Source: Candidatus Eisenbacteria bacterium
Lineage (GTDB): Bacteria; Eisenbacteria; RBG-16-71-46; CAIMUX01; VGJL01
Reading direction: 5' to 3'
Assembly: GCA_016867495.1 (NCBI GenBank)
Contig: VGJL01000008.1
Coordinates: 1 to 46,210 of the forward strand
Length of the DNA: 46,210 nucleotides
This document shows positions 24,810 to 33,134 of this stretch, piece after piece. Position 1 is the first letter of the stretch. Every line of letters begins with the position of its first letter. The notes beneath the pieces were generated by a model that saw only the letters and a list, made by a program, of their open reading frames with translations, searched no databases and was not told where the DNA came from. The translations under genes and the position numbers were made by a program.

Positions 24810-26258
24810 TCAGACGCCGTAGATCCGCAGATCGGTCGGCGGCGCGTTCTCCACGGGCGTGAAGTCGACGGCGCCCGAGATCAGCGTCAGCTCGCGCAGG
24901 CGCGGTTCCGGGACCTCTCTGTCGGGCTCCGCCGGATAGAGGCAGACGATACGGTTCTTCTCCGTGCGCGCGTCGACCTGGACCTGCTCGGCGAAGATCC
25001 ATGTCTTTCGATCGTTCACGCCGAAGCGGATGACGAAGCGCTCGCGCTCCTCCGGCGTCCCCTGGGCGCAGCGCATGATGACGAGGATCCTCTTCACGTC
25101 GCCGCGCGCCTTGATGCCGCCGACTTCCAGGTACTGCCGGCTCTCGTCCTTGCGCAGCCTGCGATGTTTGTATTCGATCGGCCAGTACCGTACGCCCCGG
25201 TACTCGTAGAACTCCTCCAGCGTATCGAGCTCGGGGATCTTCGCCTGGTCGGCGAGGAACCGCACGACGCCGTCCAGATCGTCCAGGAACCGCATGTGCG
25301 TCCCGATGGCCGAGCGCAGATCGTCCAGGGCGATCGGGCCATCGAGGAAGTCGCGGAGCGAATCGAAGAAGACCGGATCCCCTGACGGGAGCTTCTCGCG
25401 AAGGATGAGGTCGTTGATGACCCGGTTGCGCGCTCCCGGGTAGATCTGGAACAGCTCGAGCGCGGAACGCAGGACTGCGCGCACGGGGCGCAGCGCCGCC
25501 AGCGGGGGGTCCGGGTAGGGCGGAGTCGGGAGATTCTCCCTCGCGCTCCCCATGCCTATGGCGAGCTGCTGCAGGATCGCGAAGAAGGGATCGCCGGGGA
25601 TCCCCTCTCCATCGAGCCGCGCCTTCATGGCCGCCGCCCCCGCGACCGCGCGCGCCCCGCAGGCCCGCGCCCGGGCTCGGAAGGCCTCCACGGCGGCGGC
25701 GAAGGCCCTCGCCGATCCGATCTGCGCGCAGGGCGGGATGTAGTCATCCGAGACACGCGCGGCGCGATCGGCGACCATGATCTCGGCGATCCTGATAGAC
25801 GAGGGCCGCCCGATCCCCGGGTCCGTCCCGAGCAGGAGGGCGACGCGGGGCAAGCGGTACGGGAGCCGCGGCGGATCCTCGTCGGGGTCGGGCGTCCCGA
25901 CCGGATCGCTTCCCTCGATCGCCTCGATCGCCACGGGGATCCGAGCCTCCACCGCTGGATCCAGAGAGATCGCGGCGCTGATCGCCTTGCCCGCTTCTTT
26001 CCGGGTCGCGTCGACGATGAGGAGACGCCCATCGGGGGTGAGTGCGACGCAGGACTCCAGCGTCACCGTGAGGCTCGATCCCGAGATCTCGCACGAGATC
26101 GAAGGCTCTCCACCGGGACAGATCCCCGGAGAGTGTCCGAGGTAGCGGCGGGTCAGATCGAGCAGCTCGTCGGCTCTTCCCTCGACAAGATCGAGGTGCG
26201 CGCTGCGGAGCAGCATCCCGTCCTGCCAGTGGACCCTCGCCAGGGTGGGCCTATCCAT
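24810..26258 (-). CDS. tssK: TssK, baseplate-to-membrane-complex connector
   Basis: This 482-residue cytoplasmic protein starts ARVHWQDGMLLRSAHLDLVE. TssK proteins share a Trp-x-x-Gly-Met-x-L-x-x-x-His motif there, in the shell domain that binds TssF/TssG. A central DYIPPCAQIGSARAF (about residues 182-196) matches the conserved IPPC segment. The C-terminal ~100 residues (YLEVGGIKARGDVKRILVIM and after) correspond in position to the TssK head that contacts TssL/TssM, but carry an unusual region before them (YRGVRYWPIEYKHRRL). Length is close to the usual ~450. The ATG overlaps the pseudokinase-SUMF1 stop by eight bases, and the TssL-like gene follows after 13 bp. Confidence 0.8.
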   Translation of the reverse strand: MDRPTLARVHWQDGMLLRSAHLDLVEGRADELLDLTRRYLGHSPGICPGGEPSISCEISGSSLTVTLESCVALTPDGRLLIVDATRKEAGKAISAAISLDPAVEARIPVAIEAIEGSDPVGTPDPDEDPPRLPYRLPRVALLLGTDPGIGRPSSIRIAEIMVADRAARVSDDYIPPCAQIGSARAFAAAVEAFRARARACGARAVAGAAAMKARLDGEGIPGDPFFAILQQLAIGMGSARENLPTPPYPDPPLAALRPVRAVLRSALELFQIYPGARNRVINDLILREKLPSGDPVFFDSLRDFLDGPIALDDLRSAIGTHMRFLDDLDGVVRFLADQAKIPELDTLEEFYEYRGVRYWPIEYKHRRLRKDESRQYLEVGGIKARGDVKRILVIMRCAQGTPEERERFVIRFGVNDRKTWIFAEQVQVDARTEKNRIVCLYPAEPDREVPEPRLRELTLISGAVDFTPVENAPPTDLRIYGV

Positions 26259-28131
26259 GGGTCTCCTCTCCGGCCGCCTTCTCGGGCGCTTCCGCGGCCG
26301 CGCTGCCCGGGCTCATCGCTGGCGGGACGCCCGCTCCAGCCTCCGGGGTTTCGCTCCCTCCCTCCGCGAAGGCGGAGAGCATCCAATCCGGGGCGCGGCT
26401 CTTTCGGATGGAGAGCCTCATGCCTCGGGTCTCCGAGCGAATGTCCCCGGCGAGGCCCGCGCGGAACGTCACGCTGACTCCCGCCGCCGATGACGCGTAG
26501 GAACCGCCCCTCATACTGCGTCTCGGGGAGGGGCGCGTCACCCCTTCCGTAAGCTCTTCCGCCGACGCCGCCCCCGCGCTGATCATCTCGTAGATCTCCT
26601 TCACGAACAGGTCGCGGCAGGTCTCGCTCACGTTGCCGGCCATATCGTAGAGGCCGTAGCCGTTCGGCGAAAGGAGGCCGACCGGGTGGGGGAGGCCCCC
26701 CGAGCCGTCCAGATACCAGGCCCTCTTGGGGTCGGGTTCGTCCCCCCAGGGGTAGCGCGTCAGCGCGGCGCCGCGACAGGCATACTCCCACTCAGCCTCG
26801 CTCGGCAGCTCGCATCCCTGCGCCGCGGCGTAGGCGTCCATCTCGGCCGCCGTCAGGAACGACACCGGGATCGCCTCGCCCTTCGAGCGCGAAATCGCAT
26901 CGTTGACCGACGCCAGCCGCCTCTCGAACTCCGTCTGATCGTGCACTCCCCGCGCGGCCTGGGGAGTCGTCATGAAACGGCTGGGGAGAAGGGAGGTCTT
27001 CTGTGAGCAGAAGTCGCAGCTTCGATCGTGCCCCTGGTGGAAGCCCGCGAACATCTCCCACGTGACCGGGTACTTGTCGATCAGGAAGGGCTCGACCTCG
27101 ACCGTGACCGGCGGCCCTTCCTCCGGGCGGCCTTCCGGCGTTCCCATCGCGAATGAACCGGCCGGGATCAGGACCATCACGCCCCCGTCGGCGCTTCGCT
27201 TGAACTCCCGCAGTCCCTGCGCGTTCTTGCCGAGGGGGAGCAGCCGCGGTCCGGCCATCTCCTCCAGGGCCGCCGCCTCCGCAGCCGGGGTCGCGAGGAT
27301 CTCCTCCATCAGGTCGGGGGCCGGCCCTCCGTCGGCCGTTACGCGGCCGAGGGTCGCGTCCAGCGACCTCAGCAGATCGGTCAGGCTCGACATCCGGTTG
27401 CGCTGATCCCGCGCCAGCAGGCGCCGCACCAGGGGCCGGGCCGCTGGCGGGATCCTCTCCACCTCGACATCCTTCGTGCGGGTCGAGGCGATCACGGACA
27501 GCGAGCTTCCACGGAACGGGGGAGATCCGCAGAGCATCTCGTAGTAGAGGATCCCGAGCATGAAGAGGATGTCGGATCGAGTCGGCGGGTCCTGCTCCAT
27601 TTGCGGGGCGAGGTAGGGAGCGTACTCCAGCACGATCGGGACCTTCCCGTTAGGAAAGAGCGCGTGGAGATAGTGGTCGTCGATCTTGGCCCCGTCCTCG
27701 CGGATCGCGATCGATTCGGGAGAGAGCAGGGGCAGAACCCCTCCCTGGTTGTCGATCGCGAAACATGCCTCCGCCAGATCACGGAGATACCCGGCCGCGG
27801 CGATCTGGGGCAGACTGCCCGCATCGAGCTTCTCCCGGAGGGTCGGTGACACGACCTCCGTGATCACGACGACATCGCCCGCGGGGAGCCGCTTGAAGTC
27901 GAAGACGGAGACGAGCCCGCGCGAAAAGGGCCGGGACGCCGCCGCGAGACGATCGGTCTGCGGCGCCCACTCGGCGGAGACGATCTTGATCCCGATCGGG
28001 ATGCCGCTCTCGGTGTGCCCGTCGTATTGCTCGTAGAATCCCGACCAGCGCAGGTAGCGGTCGGCGACATACTCGCCGAAAGGCTTCTTCCCGAGCGGGA
28101 AACGAGGCTCGTGTCTGGTCGTTCCTTCCAT
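26251..28131 (-). CDS. Pseudokinase-SUMF1 (formylglycine-generating-enzyme-like) fusion protein
   Basis: This 626-residue soluble protein has a degenerate Ser/Thr kinase fold at residues ~15-265. It keeps a VAIK-like Lys (IGIKI, K49) and a C-lobe helix (SDILFMLGILYYEMLCG), but HRD-x-K-x-x-N is replaced by GGVLPLLSPESI and no DFG is seen, so it should be inactive. Residues ~315-578 form a SUMF1/FGE-sulfatase domain: MVLIPAGSFAMG, PVTWEMFAGF, CELPSEAEWEYACRG, YDMAGNVSE, RRSMRGGSY. The copper-binding active-site cysteines of true FGEs, expected after RGGSY, are absent (ASSAAGVSV), so this is probably a binding module. It lies between clpV and tssK with tight spacing, implying a role in assembly or control of the secretion system. 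Confidence 0.85.
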   Translation of the reverse strand: MEGTTRHEPRFPLGKKPFGEYVADRYLRWSGFYEQYDGHTESGIPIGIKIVSAEWAPQTDRLAAASRPFSRGLVSVFDFKRLPAGDVVVITEVVSPTLREKLDAGSLPQIAAAGYLRDLAEACFAIDNQGGVLPLLSPESIAIREDGAKIDDHYLHALFPNGKVPIVLEYAPYLAPQMEQDPPTRSDILFMLGILYYEMLCGSPPFRGSSLSVIASTRTKDVEVERIPPAARPLVRRLLARDQRNRMSSLTDLLRSLDATLGRVTADGGPAPDLMEEILATPAAEAAALEEMAGPRLLPLGKNAQGLREFKRSADGGVMVLIPAGSFAMGTPEGRPEEGPPVTVEVEPFLIDKYPVTWEMFAGFHQGHDRSCDFCSQKTSLLPSRFMTTPQAARGVHDQTEFERRLASVNDAISRSKGEAIPVSFLTAAEMDAYAAAQGCELPSEAEWEYACRGAALTRYPWGDEPDPKRAWYLDGSGGLPHPVGLLSPNGYGLYDMAGNVSETCRDLFVKEIYEMISAGAASAEELTEGVTRPSPRRSMRGGSYASSAAGVSVTFRAGLAGDIRSETRGMRLSIRKSRAPDWMLSAFAEGGSETPEAGAGVPPAMSPGSAAAEAPEKAAGEETHG

Positions 28132-28142
28132 GCGCCGGTCCG

Positions 28143-30533
28143 CTACTCGATCCGCACCTGGATCGCGCCCGAGGGGGCGTCCACCCGGACGCTCCGGCCC
28201 TCCACGCTGCTCTCGCCGACGATGAGCGATGCCAGAGGGTTCATGATTTTCTGGTCGATCACTCTCCGCACCGGCCGCGCCCCCATTTCCGGATCGAACC
28301 CCTCGTTCGCCAGGACCTCGCGAGCCGCCGGCGTGACCGACAGGCTCATCTTCTGTTCGGCCAGAATCGCCTCCACATCGCGCAATTGGAGGTCCACGAT
28401 CCGGGCGACTTGCTCCTTGGTGAACTGATGGAAGACCAGGAGGCTCTCGAACCTGTTGATCAGCTCCGGCCGCAACCCCATGCGAATCAGCATGTCGCGG
28501 AGGACCTTCTGGTCCACAGGCAGGCCTTGTGAGTCCTGCTCGGAGATCCAGCTTCCGGCCAGGTTGGTCGTGAGCATGACGACGGTGTTGCTGAAGTCGA
28601 CGGTGCGGCTCTGGCCGTCCGTCAGCCTTCCGTCGTCGAGGACCTGCAGGAGCGGGTCGAGCACTTGGGGATGGGCCTTCTCGACCTCATCGAAGAGGAC
28701 GACGGAGTACGGCCGCCTCAGAACCGAGTTCGTCAGGGCGCCTCCCGCCTCGTAGCCGACATACCCGGGCGGCGGCCCGATCAGGCGCGAGACGGTGTGC
28801 TCTCCCTTGTACTCGCTCATGTCGATGCGGACCATCGCCTTCTCGTCGTTGAAGAGGAAGAGGGCGAGACTCTTGGCGAGGAACGTCTTTCCCGTCCCCG
28901 TCGGGCCCAGGAGCATGAAAGCGCCGATCGGGAGGTTGCTTCGCTTCAGCCCCGCGCGTCCCCTGCGAACGGCGTCGGCGACGGCGCGCACCGCCTCTTC
29001 CTGGCCGACGACGCGGCTGTTCAGGGTCTCCTCGATCTTGAGCAGCTTCTCCCGCTCGTCCCCGAGCATTCGATGGACGGGGATTCCCGTGCGGATGCTG
29101 ACGCGGCGGGCGATGACGCCCGCGTCGACCGTCTTCGCGATCGTCCCGGCCGAGGCGAGCCAGGCCTTGGGGCCCCCCTCGGTTCCCCCCTCCGCCCTCC
29201 TGGGGATCAATCCCCTTTCCTCGAGGCCGTTTCGCAACAGATCGAGCCTTGCCTTGACGGCGGGATCGTCGCGCTTCTCGATCAGCTCGCGCGCCTCCGT
29301 GAGGCTGTCGACGAGGATCCTCACGTCCGATGCCGCCTCGTCGAGGAGATCGACCGCCTTGTCGGGGAGGTAACGATCGGTGATGTAGCGCTTGGAGAGG
29401 TTGATGGAGGAGTCGAACGCCTCCGTCGTGAAGGCGACGCCATGGTGCTTCTCGTATCTCTCACGCAGCCCCTCCAGGATCCGCATCGACGTCGCCTTGT
29501 CCGGCTCCTCGATCTGGATCGGCACGAAGCGGCGCGCGAAGGCGGCATCCGCCTCGAAGTGCTTCCGGTACTCGCCCGTGGTCGTCGCGCCGATCACCCG
29601 CAGCTCCCCGCGCGCGAGCGCCGGCTTCAGGATGTTCGCCGCATCGATTCCGCCCCCGCCGCCCCCGGCGCCGAGCAAGGTGTGGATCTCGTCCACGAAG
29701 AGGACCGCCTCGGATCCGGCCGCCTCCATCTCGGTCAGCAGCTTCTTGAAGCGCTCCTCGAACTCCCCCTTGTACTTCGCCCCCGCGACCATCGCGGGAA
29801 GGTCGAGCTCGAGGATGCGCGCGCTTCTCAGGAAGGCGGGCACGGTCCCCGCGACGATCGCCTGCGCGAGCCCTTCGGCCACGGCCGTCTTGCCCACCCC
29901 GGGCTCCCCGACCAGGACGGCGTTGTTCTTCCTTCTTCGCGCGAGGACCTCGATCGTCTGCTGGATCTCGCGCTCCCGCCCGATGACCGGATCGAGGATG
30001 CCGGCGCGCGCCTTCGCCGTCAGGTCGGCGCAGAAACCGATCGCCTGCCCCGCCGCGACCCCTGTCGCGCCGCCGCCCCCCGCCACCGCTTCCGCCTGCT
30101 TCGTCTTCCTGAGAACCTCGAGGACCTTTGCGCGACGGAGCTGCAGGGCCTTGCGCAGGGGCTCGGGCAGCCCGCCGTCGGGGGACATCAGGGCGATCAG
30201 GAGGTGGACCTCGTCCACCTGGCGGTCCTCCAGCATCTCCTTCTCGGTCTCCGCCAGCTCGAGAACCGACTTGAAGGCCGGCGACGGCGCGGGATCGAAG
30301 ACAGCCGATGTGGAGCGGGGCAGCTCGCTCAATGCGTCCTCGACGAGCCCCCGGAACGGCCCGACCTCCCGGCCAAGGCCCAGGAGGATCCGGGTGGCGG
30401 CCCCTTCCTCGGGGACGAGGAGGCTGAAGAGGAGATGGAGGGGAAGGATCTGCGGGTGGGAGTGCTCTCTTGCGATCTCCCTCCCTCGGTCAATCGCCTC
30501 GCTCGCGGAAAGGGTCATTCCGAGATCTGCCAT
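28143..30533 (-). CDS. tssH: ClpV/TssH, sheath-disassembly AAA+ ATPase
   Basis: This 796-residue Clp/Hsp100 protein has an N-terminal Clp-N double repeat (about 1-145). AAA1 carries Walker A GEPGVGKT (209-216) and a Walker B-type VLFVDEIHTLLG. The middle domain is very short (KRDDPAVKARLDLLRNGLEE) compared with ClpB. AAA2 carries Walker A GPTGTGKT (543-550) and LFDEVEKAHP, followed by the C-terminal D2-small domain. Position opposite tssB and beside tssK identifies it as ClpV, which binds contracted TssB/TssC sheath and unfolds it for reuse. A general ClpB is the alternative, but the short middle domain and context disfavour it. It is the first gene of the leftward block. Confidence 0.9.
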   Translation of the reverse strand: MADLGMTLSASEAIDRGREIAREHSHPQILPLHLLFSLLVPEEGAATRILLGLGREVGPFRGLVEDALSELPRSTSAVFDPAPSPAFKSVLELAETEKEMLEDRQVDEVHLLIALMSPDGGLPEPLRKALQLRRAKVLEVLRKTKQAEAVAGGGGATGVAAGQAIGFCADLTAKARAGILDPVIGREREIQQTIEVLARRRKNNAVLVGEPGVGKTAVAEGLAQAIVAGTVPAFLRSARILELDLPAMVAGAKYKGEFEERFKKLLTEMEAAGSEAVLFVDEIHTLLGAGGGGGGIDAANILKPALARGELRVIGATTTGEYRKHFEADAAFARRFVPIQIEEPDKATSMRILEGLRERYEKHHGVAFTTEAFDSSINLSKRYITDRYLPDKAVDLLDEAASDVRILVDSLTEARELIEKRDDPAVKARLDLLRNGLEERGLIPRRAEGGTEGGPKAWLASAGTIAKTVDAGVIARRVSIRTGIPVHRMLGDEREKLLKIEETLNSRVVGQEEAVRAVADAVRRGRAGLKRSNLPIGAFMLLGPTGTGKTFLAKSLALFLFNDEKAMVRIDMSEYKGEHTVSRLIGPPPGYVGYEAGGALTNSVLRRPYSVVLFDEVEKAHPQVLDPLLQVLDDGRLTDGQSRTVDFSNTVVMLTTNLAGSWISEQDSQGLPVDQKVLRDMLIRMGLRPELINRFESLLVFHQFTKEQVARIVDLQLRDVEAILAEQKMSLSVTPAAREVLANEGFDPEMGARPVRRVIDQKIMNPLASLIVGESSVEGRSVRVDAPSGAIQVRIE

Positions 30534-30795
30534 GGCGGTCCCCCCACTTCCGGTTATCCAGCGGTCCGAACGAAAAAAAACGGCATCCGGGACCAGACGC
30601 GGCCGATCGGATCCTAAGAGGCGTCAGCCACGCGATCAAGCCGGGACTGGATCCGCGCATCAAGGGCTCTTGCCACGCTGTAGCAGACGGTGTTACGGTG
30701 CGGCCAGTCCAAAATGCACCGATCACGGGGTCAAGGTCAAGGTTTGCCCCGGCAGCGTCGCGACCCCGTTTCGAGATCTAACGAGGAGGTGTGTC
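30534..30795. promoter_or_regulatory. Divergent control region between clpV and tssB
   Basis: This 262-bp non-coding gap drives both halves of the locus. Seen in it: an A8 run (30575-30582), a tandem GGTCAAGGTCAA (30729-30740), an eight-base inverted repeat in the tssB leader, and a strong Shine-Dalgarno (GAGGAGGT, 30783-30790) before the tssB GTG. TTGCCA near 30670 followed 17 bases later by TTACGG is a weak sigma70-like candidate for the rightward block. No sigma54 GG-N10-GC element was convincing. Confidence 0.5.
30726..30769 (+). repeat. Inverted repeat in the tssB leader
   Basis: ACGGGGTC (30726-30733) is perfectly complementary to GACCCCGT (30762-30769) across a 28-base spacer. It ends 13 bases before the tssB ribosome site. 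It could form an mRNA hairpin or serve as a dyad operator. Confidence 0.5.
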
Positions 30796-31245
30796 GTGCC
30801 GAAGCCCCGTTTCATCGGCGCCGAGCACGTTCGGGAGACGGACCTGACGATGGGGGTCGAGATCCTCGACACCAACAAGACCCTCTTCGTCGCCGCGCTG
30901 AACGAACGGGCCGGGGAGGATCCCCAGCCGATCAGCTGTAGGACGATCGAAGAGGTCTTCTCGACCTTCCAGCCCAAGATGGAAGTCGCCGTCACCGACG
31001 AGGAGGGTAACAGCGCGGACGAGACGCTCGCCTTCAAGCAGGTGGCCGATTTCGCTCCCGAAGAGGTGATCGCGCAGTCTCCATCGCTCAAGGCCCTCCA
31101 TCAGGAATTGCTCCTCCTAAAGGACATGCTCCAGCAGCTTCGTAAGAACACGACCCTTCGCAAGACGATCGATTCGCCCAGCCGCGAGGTCCTGATTCGC
31201 GGCATCCGCGCGGCGCGCGACGCGTCGGGCGGCGGCAAGTCCTAG
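30796..31245 (+). CDS. tssB: TssB (VipA), small sheath subunit
   Basis: This 149-residue protein starts at a GTG six bases after ACGAGGAGGT; the frame is open much further upstream, but only antisense to clpV. TssB features include a strand-forming N-terminus (MGVEILDTNKTLFVAALNER), an acidic centre (MEVAVTDEEGNSADETLAF), then FAPEEVIAQSPSLKALHQEL. In TssB proteins the segment DFSPD-x-(V/I)-x-x-Q-(V/I)-P-x-L-x-x-L has the same pattern. With TssC it forms the contractile sheath. It is slightly shorter than proteobacterial TssB (~165 residues). tssC follows after 17 bp. Confidence 0.9.
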   Translation: MPKPRFIGAEHVRETDLTMGVEILDTNKTLFVAALNERAGEDPQPISCRTIEEVFSTFQPKMEVAVTDEEGNSADETLAFKQVADFAPEEVIAQSPSLKALHQELLLLKDMLQQLRKNTTLRKTIDSPSREVLIRGIRAARDASGGGKS

Positions 31246-31262
31246 CCAGGGAGGACAGAACA

Positions 31263-32693
31263 GTGGAACGACCGGAAGAATCGGCCCGCCCGCAGCCACC
31301 CGAAACCAAGGAAGCGGCCCCCGCGCCTGCGGCACCTGAAGCTTATGAGGCGACACTTGCCGGGTTGGGCGCCCCAAAGGCCGCGGGAAACGCGGCGGGA
31401 GCGATGGAGTGGCTCGGCAAGATCGTCCCCGCGGCTTCGGTGGAAGGAACCAAGCTGCCCGGCATCGACCTGCTCGATCCCACCAAGAAGAAGCAGTTCG
31501 AGGATGTGACGCGAAACAGGCTCTATGCCGACACGCGGAATCTCCTCGTGGCGCGCTTGCGGGTGTGGGAGGACGCGCTCGCCGCGAGCGAGGATCTCGA
31601 ATCGCTCATCGAGAAGACCCAGCAGAGGCTCGAGAAGCTCGAGTCGGTGCTGAACGGCAACCTGAAATCGGTCTACGAGAAGCTGAGGCCGATGGAGTTG
31701 ACCTACCGGGCGATCGACGGCTTCTTCGGCAACGCCCAGGTCGAGGCGGGCGACAAGATCGAGGTCAGCTTCATCAACGCCTCGGCGGAGCAGCTGCTCG
31801 ACCCGGACGATCGCTCCGTCTTCGACGAGGGGCTCGCCGCCTCGATCCAGACCCGTTTCAGGGACTGGACCCTGAAGGAGACCTTCGCCAACCTGGTCAT
31901 CCCGGGATGGGTGGGCAACGTCCAGGCCCTCGACCGTCTTGGAATCCTCGGATCCCAGAACAAGGTGCAGGTCTACACCGACATCGACAATTTCGAGAGC
32001 TTCAAGCAGTTGCAGGACAACCTGGACGTCAAGGACCTGCAGGGGATCAAGGGGGCCGATCTCCACAAGCAGTACCTGGTTCTCACAGGCAACTGGGTCC
32101 TGGGGCGCAAGGCCCACAAGTTCGAGGATGAGGACCTCTGGCTTCCGCCGTCGGCCCTTCTCTCGGGAGTCGTCTACCGCGTGGACGAGTCGCTCGGCCT
32201 CCAGGAGGCCGCGGCCGGATACCGCAAAGGGAAGGTCATGGGCGGCAAGGGGGTCCGCTATCGCGTGGATCGCCCCACTGCCGGCAAGATGATGTTCAAC
32301 TACGGCGTCAATCCGGTGGTCGATTGGGACGGCTATCCGATCGTCATGGGGGACGCCAACCTCTGCACGAAGGAAGGGCTCGACAGCTACCCGAGGATCC
32401 GCACGGAAGACTGGATTCTAAAGAACGTGTGCCACTACCTGAACAAGCAGGCCTACCAGAACATCACGGACGTTTTCAAGTCGGCCGTGAAGAGGGATCT
32501 CCACAGCTTCCTCGCCCAGTGCAAGGGTCCCGATCGAGAGGTGAGGGGATTCGAGATCCAGGTCGTCGCGACGCCCGAGCAGGAGCGGAGGCACGAGGTG
32601 GACGTCATCCTCCGCATCGACTTCCAGAAGTCGGTCCGACAGTTCAACGTGAAGGTCAAGGAGGCGGATGCCCAGGTCGCGGAGGCATCCTAG
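31263..32693 (+). CDS. tssC: TssC (VipB), large sheath subunit
   Basis: This 476-residue protein, close to the usual ~490, opens with a Pro/Ala/Glu-rich disordered tail (~1-45). TssC-type features follow: DARNLLVARL-like TRNLLVARLRVWEDALAAS (about 91-109), a central region with LLGRKAHKFED-like WVLGRKAHKF, and the C-terminal part GLDSYPRIRTEDWILKNVCH with NKQAYQNITDVFKSAVKRDL, where TssC proteins carry the sheath-interlocking strands. The GTG at 31263 follows GGGAGG. Sequence is divergent from proteobacterial TssC, notably in the middle domain, so the assignment relies on C-terminal motifs, length and adjacency to tssB. Confidence 0.88.
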   Translation: MERPEESARPQPPETKEAAPAPAAPEAYEATLAGLGAPKAAGNAAGAMEWLGKIVPAASVEGTKLPGIDLLDPTKKKQFEDVTRNRLYADTRNLLVARLRVWEDALAASEDLESLIEKTQQRLEKLESVLNGNLKSVYEKLRPMELTYRAIDGFFGNAQVEAGDKIEVSFINASAEQLLDPDDRSVFDEGLAASIQTRFRDWTLKETFANLVIPGWVGNVQALDRLGILGSQNKVQVYTDIDNFESFKQLQDNLDVKDLQGIKGADLHKQYLVLTGNWVLGRKAHKFEDEDLWLPPSALLSGVVYRVDESLGLQEAAAGYRKGKVMGGKGVRYRVDRPTAGKMMFNYGVNPVVDWDGYPIVMGDANLCTKEGLDSYPRIRTEDWILKNVCHYLNKQAYQNITDVFKSAVKRDLHSFLAQCKGPDREVRGFEIQVVATPEQERRHEVDVILRIDFQKSVRQFNVKVKEADAQVAEAS

Positions 32694-32726
32694 AGCGTTC
32701 GGTCTCAGCCAGACGGAGAGGAAACC

Positions 32727-33122
32727 ATGGCACAAGAACCAATTCTCAAGATCGATGGGACGGAGGTCCCGAACATCTTGTCGGTCGAGTACAGCCTGCG
32801 GGCCGAGGCCGACCGCGACGGCCGTCCAACGCGGAAGATGTTCTTCGACGGCATCGTCGTGCGGAGGATCATGGACGACAAGACGATACTGTGCGATTGG
32901 GCCAAGAGCCCCAAGGAGGAGAACCGCAAGGGCGGCGAGGTCCAGTTCTTCAGCGATACGGGGACGGCCATGAAGAAGCTGGAGTTCAAGGGCGCCTACC
33001 TCAGGGACTACCGCGTCGACTTCGATGAGCGCGGCGATCATGTGGTGGAAGTCGCCCACGTCCAGCCGGAAGTCATCCTGGTCGGCGGCGTCGAAGTCAA
33101 CTTCAACTGGCCGGACAAGTAG
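32727..33122 (+). CDS. tssD: TssD/Hcp-family tube protein 1
   Basis: This 131-residue small beta protein matches the Bacteroidetes-type TssD pattern: an opening strand with a short x-VEYSLRAEADRDGRPTR segment, a strand around TILCDWA, then GGEVQFFSDTGTAMKKLEF and KGAYLRDYRVDFD, ending in a VEVNFNW strand. Hcp proteins stack as hexameric rings forming the inner tube and may carry effectors in the lumen. No signal peptide. It is followed after 12 bp by a second, related gene. AGAGGAAA precedes the ATG. Confidence 0.8.
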   Translation: MAQEPILKIDGTEVPNILSVEYSLRAEADRDGRPTRKMFFDGIVVRRIMDDKTILCDWAKSPKEENRKGGEVQFFSDTGTAMKKLEFKGAYLRDYRVDFDERGDHVVEVAHVQPEVILVGGVEVNFNWPDK

Positions 33123-33134
33123 GAGGATCGTGAG

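Noticed and set aside
21468-30533. Reading the leftward block as an extracellular contractile system (eCIS) and not a type VI system.
   Set aside because: TssK-type N-terminus, ClpV and a membrane-anchored NTPase argue for a cell-anchored machine; eCIS usually encode a different AAA+ ATPase and lack ClpV and TssK.
28665-30617. A ~650-codon plus-strand frame opposite clpV.
   Set aside because: ClpV carries two full AAA+ modules on the minus strand; the opposite frame has no motif or ribosome site.
29392-30795. The upstream extension of the tssB frame antisense to clpV.
   Set aside because: The TssB-like sequence begins at the GTG at 30796 behind a strong Shine-Dalgarno; the earlier part is antisense shadow.
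30534-30795. A sigma54 promoter for the secretion operons.
   Set aside because: No GG-N10-GC element with the expected flanking bases was convincing on either strand; nearby GC pairs occur by chance at this composition.
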